Of a stretch of 14,070 nucleotides of DNA, positions 7,925 through 14,070 are shown piece after piece. The stretch covers positions 1 through 14,070 of the forward strand of contig MNQS01000210.1 in the NCBI GenBank assembly GCA_001915545.1, in the 5' to 3' direction. This DNA comes from Bacteroides sp. 43_108 (GTDB lineage: Bacteria; Bacteroidota; Bacteroidia; Bacteroidales; Bacteroidaceae). A model generated the notes under the pieces. That model was given only the letters and a program-made list of their open reading frames with translations, was not told the DNA's origin and did not search any database. Position 1 is the first letter of the stretch; each line of letters starts with the position of its first letter. The translations under genes and the position numbers were made by a program.

Positions 7925-9568
7925 TCAAGTGAAAAGTTGGAAAATTAACTGAGGCTCTAGTTTGGTAAAGAAATAGTTTCTCAACCGATAGCCCTCGGTC
8001 ATTGCATCCTCAATATTTAGATTCAATATCCTAACAATAGCATCCGAAAGTTCAGCCAAATTATTGGCAGTATACCACAATACTTCATTCACCTCTTCTA
8101 TTTTATCAAAAAGAATGATGGAAAGCGGATCTTTCAGATTAATAACAGGGATTCCCAAACTTAAGGCTTCAAACATCACAGATGTGTTAGCTGCAAGAAT
8201 TGCGTCTGCTTTCAGCAAGAAAGAGTTTACATTACCTTTTACTACTTCTAGCTTTCCCCCTGCCTTGTTTGTACAGGAAACCATCCATGATGAATTTGCA
8301 TCAGGATGGGGCTTCAAAAGTATATTAATATTAGCATTAGAAGATTTAATAAAATCAGTGAGCAATTCGTATTTATACTCCATATCATAATTATCGAGTG
8401 CAAATGGCACCAAGAGCGTGAACTTATCATGAGGTTTGGTGCTTCTATGACTGCTATATATCTCTTGATTTCTCAGTGCAGGAGCTATATGCTTATACCC
8501 GTTATAATTTTGATAGAACTTTAGCAGATAACTGCTACATAAATAAATATCTTTTGGAGCAATATGACAAAATAATTCTTTATTCGATGCTATAATATGT
8601 GGAAAAATTGTTGAATCAGCAATAAATCCCATATATCCATGAACTTTTGCCTCTGGATAGTATTGATGCATTGCGTAATATACTGATTTGTCGTAGCTTT
8701 GGTTCTCAAACCAATCCACAAATAAGCAAATGTCAACATCCAATTCTTTCATTCTCATAATAGCTCTTTCCATCAAAATGGCATAGTAGAAATAACTCTG
8801 ATTACTCTCTTTGTATGCCTTTCCCAAAAGCCATTGAAGACTGAATCCCTGATAAGTATAACTTGCAAAATCTGGCTTTTCAAAACGCCCCATATAGCGC
8901 CATGCGTAGAGGTAATCTTTAAAAAGTAAAAAATCACTCATAAAGAACAAGTTTTCCTTAGAATTGGCAACAATAATATCCAATTGCTTTTTTGAGGCAA
9001 AGGGCAAATACAAAGGCATGAAATATATTTGTTCTTTTTGGGCATCAATCAATTTATCTACAGAATTTCCATAAAAACGATCCCAATAGGCATCAACCTT
9101 TTTTGCAATAAAGGTATCAATGATAGTTAATCTTCCCCCTCGGCACACCTTATTACGCCTCTCTTTCGAACCGCTAAGCCATGAACAGAGTGACCATATT
9201 CCATATCGAATATTATTTTTCCATAAACGAATATTATTTTTCAAAGAACTTGTCTTACCATGCACATTTATCTTAGGATACAGATTTGAAATGGTTTTTC
9301 GCAACTCATCATTATCCACTATGATTTCTTCTATTATTTCTCCGCTACTTATAAGCTCTGATATCAATCGCAAGGACTCAAGTTCTGCCAGCATTGAAGA
9401 AAAAACGGTACTACGAGAATTTACGTTACAAACCAGCCATTCCAAACTATCACGATTATAATCAATTAACTGTTCGGTCAATGCATTATAGTCGGCAATC
9501 ACATTTTTTTTCAGCTTTGCCTTTAATTTACTCTGTTCCAGAGTTAGTTCATTTAGATTTAATATCAT
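7925..9568 (-). CDS. Predicted GT-B-like surface-carbohydrate biosynthesis protein
   Basis: This 547-residue soluble protein has no family I can name with certainty. The C-terminal third resembles the nucleotide-binding half of GT-B enzymes: L-L-K-P-H-P-D at 417-423, then an A-D-A-I-L segment, and A-N-T-S-V-M-F-E-A-L-S-L-G-I-P-V-I (about 460-476). The last stretch matches the donor-site N-x-S-x-x-x-E-A-x-x-x-G-x-P-V motif of capsule and teichoic-acid transferases. The N-terminal 170 residues are charged, with several leucine- and glutamate-rich helices. The ATG follows the upstream stop with no gap (TAGATG). Next to the flippase and another GT-B-like gene, it is probably a glycosyltransferase for the repeat unit or for addition of an acidic sugar. 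The donor is unknown. Confidence 0.62.
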   Translation of the reverse strand: MILNLNELTLEQSKLKAKLKKNVIADYNALTEQLIDYNRDSLEWLVCNVNSRSTVFSSMLAELESLRLISELISSGEIIEEIIVDNDELRKTISNLYPKINVHGKTSSLKNNIRLWKNNIRYGIWSLCSWLSGSKERRNKVCRGGRLTIIDTFIAKKVDAYWDRFYGNSVDKLIDAQKEQIYFMPLYLPFASKKQLDIIVANSKENLFFMSDFLLFKDYLYAWRYMGRFEKPDFASYTYQGFSLQWLLGKAYKESNQSYFYYAILMERAIMRMKELDVDICLFVDWFENQSYDKSVYYAMHQYYPEAKVHGYMGFIADSTIFPHIIASNKELFCHIAPKDIYLCSSYLLKFYQNYNGYKHIAPALRNQEIYSSHRSTKPHDKFTLLVPFALDNYDMEYKYELLTDFIKSSNANINILLKPHPDANSSWMVSCTNKAGGKLEVVKGNVNSFLLKADAILAANTSVMFEALSLGIPVINLKDPLSIILFDKIEEVNEVLWYTANNLAELSDAIVRILNLNIEDAMTEGYRLRNYFFTKLEPQLIFQLFT

Positions 9569-10726
9569 CTATTTTATCTTTAATAAAGCTTCACTCAATA
9601 AATCTGCACTTGCTTTTCCAATCTCATCTTTTGTATAAAGATATTTATCAATAAATTCATCGTACACGCTATCAAACACCACAGGGACGGATATATCAGC
9701 ATCTTCTGCATCAATATTTACCAATGGACTTTGGAAAAAACTAGAGTAACTCAACTCAGCTGCAATGCCATACTTGTTAACGACTTCATCAGTCGTGATA
9801 AACTTGATTGGTTTGTGCTGTATTATAAGAAAAGTAATAGCTGTACTCAAATGATTAATAGCCCATGCACAACCCTTACACAACTCCGCAGTCTTTCCAA
9901 ATAATACGGGTCTGCCGTCAAAATAGTTATGTTCATGATATTTTTGAGCACTAGGATGTGCAGCTATAACTACAGGTAACCCATACTTATCCTCCACACG
10001 TTTCAGGTAATTATTTACTGATTTAAAATATTGTTCAGGATCAATATGTCCACTGGCAGTTAGTTCAAAATCAGGATGGAAAGGCATATAAGCATCAATA
10101 AACACAATATATTTCCTATCATTATACCTTTCCATTTTATCCACCTTATTAAAATGCTCTATATCATAGTCTACAATTGTTATTTTCTGCGTCTTGTCGG
10201 AAATAAGTTGAGATGCAGAGTTAATACTGTGTACACCTTGAGTCACAGCATAATCAAAATCTTTTAAATAACCAATTTTTCTCAATAGAGGAATAGACCT
10301 ATGAATGAAATAATACCTCACTCTAATCGGGTTAAACAAAAGTTTAAGTCTATGCTCCATTCTATTTTTGGGGAGAGGCAAATGCATACTTCCAATATTG
10401 AAATAGCCAACATTTTTTTGTTTTGCTTTGCTTAAAATTCTAAACAACTTCAAACAAGGAGCAAATACAGGCATTAATGAAATGAGAATAGCATCTTTAT
10501 TGCGATCTAGATTTATAATCCGCTGAATTTCTTTCCAAGATTTGGGTATAGTTTCACAACCTTTAGAAGGTACATTACTTAATAAACCAACTAACGGTCC
10601 AATCCAAACATACTCAATTGGGAATCCCTTTTCTTGCAATTGTTTTAACAGAAACCTATCATTATAGACTTCTTTCCAAGGTTCAATATTAAAAAAAAAC
10701 AGTTTTGGCAGATTTTGATTTGACAT
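9569..10726 (-). CDS. Predicted GT-B-like glycosyltransferase of unknown family
   Basis: This 385-residue protein has no signal peptide or clear membrane helix. The N-terminal half has the alternating strand pattern of a Rossmann-like domain (KLFFFNIEPWKEVY; YVWIGPLVGLL; AILISLMPVF). The C-terminal half shows V-V-I-A-A-H-P-S-A at 252-260, a G-K-T-A-E-L segment, then I-N-H-L-S-T-A at 290-296 and H-K-P-I at 304-307. The H-P followed by H-x-S-T-A and K-P-I is reminiscent of the donor half of sialyltransferase- or KpsS-like GT-B enzymes, but I cannot assign a family. A histidine in H-P-S-A may be functional. It precedes a second GT-B-like gene with no gap, so the two may act consecutively. It is the first gene after the 217-base spacer. 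Confidence 0.6.
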   Translation of the reverse strand: MSNQNLPKLFFFNIEPWKEVYNDRFLLKQLQEKGFPIEYVWIGPLVGLLSNVPSKGCETIPKSWKEIQRIINLDRNKDAILISLMPVFAPCLKLFRILSKAKQKNVGYFNIGSMHLPLPKNRMEHRLKLLFNPIRVRYYFIHRSIPLLRKIGYLKDFDYAVTQGVHSINSASQLISDKTQKITIVDYDIEHFNKVDKMERYNDRKYIVFIDAYMPFHPDFELTASGHIDPEQYFKSVNNYLKRVEDKYGLPVVIAAHPSAQKYHEHNYFDGRPVLFGKTAELCKGCAWAINHLSTAITFLIIQHKPIKFITTDEVVNKYGIAAELSYSSFFQSPLVNIDAEDADISVPVVFDSVYDEFIDKYLYTKDEIGKASADLLSEALLKIK

Positions 10727-10943
10727 CCTTATTTTTTATTATAATTATCTCTAATATTTAAAGTATTAACCACTTTTTCTGTTTCAAAAAATACCATATT
10801 TGTCCTAAATATCAAAATTCTCTTTCACAATCATTGGCTTTATATTATACCCATAAATATCCATAGTTGCTACCCTTCAAACTCAAAATATAGAGAATTC
10901 TTTAAACTCATTTTCACCAGTCAAGTATACTTCCCCATAATCC
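10727..10943. other. 217-base spacer without a clear gene
   Basis: This is the only sizeable gap in an operon whose other junctions overlap or are under 40 bases. It is AT-rich. I see no canonical Bacteroides promoter (TAnnTTTG with an upstream TTTG) reading into the next gene and no strong hairpin with a T-run. On the minus strand it carries short open frames: one running past the phosphatase stop in another frame to a TGA at 10885-10883, one at 10805-10864 (19 codons), and one at 10729-10797 (22 codons) ending two bases before the next start (TAAGGATG). These could be remnants of a lost gene or chance frames. Confidence 0.5.
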
Positions 10944-11636
10944 TTATCCAGCCTTTATGTTAAAGCGGTATTTAACACCGGGGTATAAAAACTCCCCACC
11001 ATATTTTTCCCCTTCCAGTTCCACATCCAATCCTTGTTCCAGTGCCAGATTCATACCCGGAAGAATATCCCAAGAATAACATCCTTTCAGATGTAAAAAC
11101 TGTCTGTAACAGCCTCGTATAACATTATACATATTATACATGCAACACCCCATAATACGATATTCAGAGCCCTGTTCCAACCTCTTAAAATCTTCAGGTT
11201 GCATATAAGATGACAGCCCACAAATTCTTGAACCAATAATTTTAGAAAACTGATCACCTGTACATAAACGAATTCCCAATTCGGGTAACATAATCATACT
11301 TTGATAATGCCTCATTCCTTTATAAACAGAAATGCCGACTCCCCATTCCTTCAGACCTGAAACAAAATTCTCCGTACCGTCTATCGGGTCTACCGTTATC
11401 ACATACTCAACTTCTTCCAAACGTGACAAATTCGTTTCTGTTTCCTCTGAAATAACCAAATAATCCTTCAGATTGGAGTCCAAGAAATCAAAAATGAGTT
11501 TTTCACACAATTTGTCCCCTTTGGAAACAAAGGTATGATCGGATTTCAACTCTGAAGTATTCCGTAAGGAGAGAATTTCAGGCAAATGAAGCATAATCAG
11601 TTCATGTATGCTTCTACAAATATCCGGTTCATTCAT
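10944..11636 (-). CDS. Inositol-monophosphatase-family sugar phosphatase
   Basis: This 230-residue, metal-dependent phosphatase belongs to the FIG/IMPase superfamily. The metal ligands are visible as S-E-E at 63-65, then V-D-P-I-D-G-T at 82-88 followed by N-F, and the C-terminal W-D at 189-190 in C-Y-S-W-D-I-L-P-G. It is somewhat shorter than typical IMPases (about 250-270), mainly in the C-terminal part. The family hydrolyses inositol phosphates, sugar phosphates or PAP. Here its start overlaps the aldolase stop by eight bases (ATGAATGA), and it follows a CMP-sugar synthetase. The most economical role is removing phosphate from an acidic sugar phosphate before CMP activation, as KdsC does in the Kdo pathway. 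That role is inferred from context. Confidence 0.82.
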   Translation of the reverse strand: MNEPDICRSIHELIMLHLPEILSLRNTSELKSDHTFVSKGDKLCEKLIFDFLDSNLKDYLVISEETETNLSRLEEVEYVITVDPIDGTENFVSGLKEWGVGISVYKGMRHYQSMIMLPELGIRLCTGDQFSKIIGSRICGLSSYMQPEDFKRLEQGSEYRIMGCCMYNMYNVIRGCYRQFLHLKGCYSWDILPGMNLALEQGLDVELEGEKYGGEFLYPGVKYRFNIKAG

Positions 11637-13206
11637 ATAGAGACGGAGTTAAAAATTCAATATCCATAACCTTTCCTATTTCACTGATGCGATGCTTTAT
11701 CGCTTTATTCATTTCCAAGACATAATCCCTATCCTGAATCAGATTCAAACGCTCCTGATAGTAGTTTCCCTTTTTCATAGAGTAACCGTCCATACCTGCC
11801 AGATAAACTTTTCGAGGAGACAGTTTCTGTAAAAGGTTCAAAGCCATCAGAGCCGAATTATCACGAATAATGTCCACTTCGTTCAGCAAAGAAACATAAT
11901 TGACACAATAGCCAGATTGTTCTTGATTTGCACGAATATTGGACGTATAAATCAAACTCACCTCCTTTTTCATCGGATTAAAAGTCGTAGCATACCGCTT
12001 GGCATTAGCCAAGAAAGTAAAGTCACAATCCATAAAATCAGGAACAAAGGTCACAGAAATAAGCAGACAGTTCTCCGAATTCTGTTTCTGGACAATTTCG
12101 TCATAACAGTCTGTAATTGAACCTCCTGGAGCCATCAGTATAATATTTCTTCCACCTATTTTTTCTTTCAAGTTCTTTAAGACATAAGTATCATCCACCT
12201 CATGAGATTGATACTCCAAATAAATCCTATTTACCAATTCCTTATTGTATAAAGAACGCTTTTCGACAGGAATCATATGCAATATGGCAGAAATTTCCTT
12301 CACAGCAAGCGTCTGTTTCTGAGCCAGATAAGAGGCATAATTAGGATGACAACCATTAATAGCCGCCAAATAATAAGGAACAGTATACCCCCACTCATGT
12401 TTCTGCCTAATATGAATGATGAATTCATCAACAACCTCCAACAATGGCTCTATAGCATACATATGCCCTTCACGGTCATTAACATAATTGGCAATCAGTT
12501 CCGTATTCAGGTTTCCGGCCCCTCGTCCCATTCCATAGATAGAAGCATCCAACGAAATGACACGGTCGCCTACATATTCAAAAAACTCCTGAGAGTTGGA
12601 AAAGGAAAGCTGTAAGTTATTGTGGGAATGAAAACCCATATTTATTGACTTGTCCAGATTAGTATTGATCAGATAAAAAAATCTGGCTATATCATTCTTG
12701 TGCATCAGTCCCAAAGTGTCTACCAGATAAAAGGAATAGGGTTGCAACTCATTCACCTTCTCTATCAGATGGAGAAGCTGGATATCAGTATAACTGGACG
12801 TGCCTACCGGTTGCACAAAAACCTTATAGCCTTTTTCTTTTATTTCCCGACAGTATTCCAAAGCACCCTCCACTTCATCATAATGAAAAGTGACCCGTAT
12901 TCCATCTATGGAATTTCTAGTACAAGGACTCAGCTGACTCAGATCGTATTCACCATAACAGACCATCGCTACAAACATGGTACGTCCATGTTCATTAGGT
13001 AACAGGGAGGCTATCTGCTCTGCGGCATTAAAAATGGAGGTATCCTCGTCGTATTCACCATCCTCCAAAAATCCACATTCCACTATATCCAAACCTGCAT
13101 GGGTCAGTTGTTGAAGAATTTTCCGTATGGCATATTTACCGAATCGGAAATTATTGATGTACCCTCCATCACGCAAAGTACAATCTAATAGTTGGATTTT
13201 GCTCAT
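11629..13206 (-). CDS. DRE-TIM pyruvate aldolase fused to MptE/GT42-like domain
   Basis: This 525-residue protein has two parts. Residues 1 to about 300 are an HMGL-like DRE-TIM barrel related to 4-hydroxy-2-oxovalerate aldolases. D-C-T-L-R-D-G-G at 8-15 supplies the metal aspartate and catalytic arginine, V-D-T-L-G at 162-166 is a barrel strand, the metal pair H-S-H-N-N is at 193-197, and G-M-G-R-G-A-G-N at 225-232 completes the fold. Such enzymes join or split pyruvate enolate and an aldehyde, giving 4-hydroxy-2-oxo acids. Residues about 350-525 form a second domain with I-I-L-M-A-P-G-G-S-I (355-364) and K-V-Y-L-A-G-M-D-G-Y (466-475), a pattern like DUF115/MptE or GT42 sialyltransferase folds. 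It overlaps the CMP-sugar synthetase stop (ATGA) and the phosphatase start. A role in making a ulosonic-acid-like sugar is inferred. Confidence 0.8.
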   Translation of the reverse strand: MSKIQLLDCTLRDGGYINNFRFGKYAIRKILQQLTHAGLDIVECGFLEDGEYDEDTSIFNAAEQIASLLPNEHGRTMFVAMVCYGEYDLSQLSPCTRNSIDGIRVTFHYDEVEGALEYCREIKEKGYKVFVQPVGTSSYTDIQLLHLIEKVNELQPYSFYLVDTLGLMHKNDIARFFYLINTNLDKSINMGFHSHNNLQLSFSNSQEFFEYVGDRVISLDASIYGMGRGAGNLNTELIANYVNDREGHMYAIEPLLEVVDEFIIHIRQKHEWGYTVPYYLAAINGCHPNYASYLAQKQTLAVKEISAILHMIPVEKRSLYNKELVNRIYLEYQSHEVDDTYVLKNLKEKIGGRNIILMAPGGSITDCYDEIVQKQNSENCLLISVTFVPDFMDCDFTFLANAKRYATTFNPMKKEVSLIYTSNIRANQEQSGYCVNYVSLLNEVDIIRDNSALMALNLLQKLSPRKVYLAGMDGYSMKKGNYYQERLNLIQDRDYVLEMNKAIKHRISEIGKVMDIEFLTPSLYE

Positions 13207-13955
13207 AATACGATCTCCTTATTTTTAATCCTGCGCTCTAAGACTTCTGTCACAATTTTCACATCAGCCTGCGTATCTACAGATAAAGTTTCAGCTGGAA
13301 TCTCTACAAACTTTATTTTTTTTCCGTTTTCCAAAAAACGATATTCGTCAATATCCTCTATACTTTCAATTTTTCCACGTTTATTATCCTTGCAGAAAAG
13401 CAAGGCAGAACGTGAGAAACATTGTATTCCAACAAATTTCATATAGTCAAAATCCGAGCTGGCCTTTGGATATGGAATAGGAGTCCTAGCCATATACATT
13501 GCATATCCTAAATTATCCGTTACCACCTTTATACGAGAAATGTCCGCCACCTCCACTGTCTTTTTTATTTTAGTCATAGCATTAGCAAAATAAAAATCAA
13601 CAGGATTCAAGTCGGAAGTAGGTAAAAGTCGTTCTACATATTCGGGCATCATCAAAGGTTCATCACCATTAATATTAATATAAAAATCAGACTCTATATT
13701 TTCGGCGAATTCAGCCAAGCGATCAAGATGCGTGGGATGACTATCTGAAGTCATCACATATTTAATTCCATAATCCGAACAAACCTTTCTAATACGTTCA
13801 TCATCCGTTGCCACATAAATTTCACTCAATCCTTTTACTTGACAAAGCTGATGATGAACCCACCAAATCATAGGTTTACCACAAAGGTTTACTAACGGTT
13901 TACCTTCAAAACGCGTAGACTTATAGCGCGCAGGAATTACTGCTATTACTTTCAT
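13203..13955 (-). CDS. KdsB-like CMP-sugar synthetase
   Basis: This 250-residue nucleotidyltransferase is of the 3-deoxy-manno-octulosonate (Kdo) cytidylyltransferase family and about the usual length. It would couple CTP to an acidic sugar, giving a CMP-sugar and pyrophosphate. The N-terminal CTP-binding motif is I-P-A-R-Y-K-S-T-R-F-E-G-K-P (7-20), the metal-binding stretch is N-G-D-E-P (96-100), and the C-terminal S-V-D-T-Q-A-D-V matches the family G-V-D-T-x-x-D-L. Differences from housekeeping KdsB include N in place of Q before G-D-E-P, and H-L-D-R in place of G-T-E/D-R (76-79). These suggest a substrate other than Kdo. The gene is the first complete one in the block, 19 bases after the preceding gene, and overlaps the aldolase start. 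Confidence 0.85.
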   Translation of the reverse strand: MKVIAVIPARYKSTRFEGKPLVNLCGKPMIWWVHHQLCQVKGLSEIYVATDDERIRKVCSDYGIKYVMTSDSHPTHLDRLAEFAENIESDFYININGDEPLMMPEYVERLLPTSDLNPVDFYFANAMTKIKKTVEVADISRIKVVTDNLGYAMYMARTPIPYPKASSDFDYMKFVGIQCFSRSALLFCKDNKRGKIESIEDIDEYRFLENGKKIKFVEIPAETLSVDTQADVKIVTEVLERRIKNKEIVL

Positions 13956-13974
13956 TGTATGTTGTATTTTAAAT

Positions 13975-14070
13975 TTATTTCAAATGTTTCACCATCTCTC
14001 TTGCTCTCGCCAATTCATCATGCTGACCAATATCCAGCCAATATCCACTAATAGGATAGCGAATCACCTT
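13975..14070 (-). CDS. Sugar nucleotidyltransferase, C-terminal end (runs off window)
   Basis: The frame is open from the right edge to a TAA at 13977-13975. The 31 visible residues include Y-P-I-S-G-Y-W-L-D-I-G-Q followed by E-L-A-R-A-R-E. The G-Y-W-x-D-I-G-x-x-x-x-x-x-A-R pattern is typical of the end of NTP-transferase-type sugar-nucleotide pyrophosphorylases (RfbA/GlmU-N/mannose-1-phosphate guanylyltransferase-like, including PtmE/LegF-type proteins of nonulosonate clusters). The nucleotide and sugar cannot be told from this end. It is separated by 19 bases from the KdsB-like gene and probably belongs to the same transcript. Confidence 0.75.
   Translation of the reverse strand, partial: KVIRYPISGYWLDIGQHDELARAREMVKHLK

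Noticed and set aside
10727..10943. Internal promoter for the glycosyltransferase block
   Set aside because: No TAnnTTTG element with a correctly spaced TTTG was found on the minus strand. The closest match, TATACTTG near 10922-10929, has a mismatch and no -33 partner.
13203..13955. Housekeeping kdsB (Kdo activation for lipid A core)
   Set aside because: The location inside a polysaccharide operon and the changes around the sugar site argue against it, so no kdsB symbol was given.

Overview
This window is the inside of a surface-polysaccharide (capsule or O-antigen) biosynthesis locus. The organism is probably a gut Bacteroidales, in the Bacteroides/Phocaeicola range. The reasons are the low G+C, the near absence of classical Shine-Dalgarno sites, Bacteroidetes-like IS66 accessory genes, and the gene content and packing of a Bacteroides polysaccharide operon. 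The species is an inference. Every gene lies on the minus strand, so transcription runs from high to low coordinates and the operon continues beyond both edges.

In transcription order, the right part (14070 to 10944) is a compact four-gene block: the C-terminal end of a sugar nucleotidyltransferase, a KdsB-like CMP-sugar synthetase, a pyruvate-aldolase-type DRE-TIM enzyme fused to a second domain, and an inositol-monophosphatase-family phosphatase. Joined by overlapping starts and stops, the last three look like a route that builds, dephosphorylates and CMP-activates an unidentified 3-deoxy-ulosonic-acid-like sugar. A 217-base spacer without a clear gene (10727-10943) follows. It is the only large gap in an otherwise gapless operon.

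The middle part (10726 to 6390) holds two tandem, poorly characterised GT-B-like proteins and a Wzx-type flippase. The left part (6350 to 623) holds a divergent DegT-family aminotransferase, CDP-glucose 4,6-dehydratase (RfbG), an RmlC-like cupin, glucose-1-phosphate cytidylyltransferase (RfbF), a second, canonical DegT-family aminotransferase, and a family 2 glycosyltransferase. RfbF and RfbG make CDP-4-keto-6-deoxyglucose. RfbH (3-dehydratase) is absent from the window and an aminotransferase with a normal lysine is present, so the likely product is a CDP-linked amino-6-deoxyhexose and not a 3,6-dideoxyhexose.

The left edge (1-560) is the end of an IS66-family insertion sequence (accessory genes tnpA and partial tnpB, and a terminal GTAAGC end at 560). 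It sits 62 bases past the glycosyltransferase stop codon. No initiating transferase, Wzy polymerase, UpxY/UpxZ-type regulator, RNA gene or CRISPR array is visible in the window.
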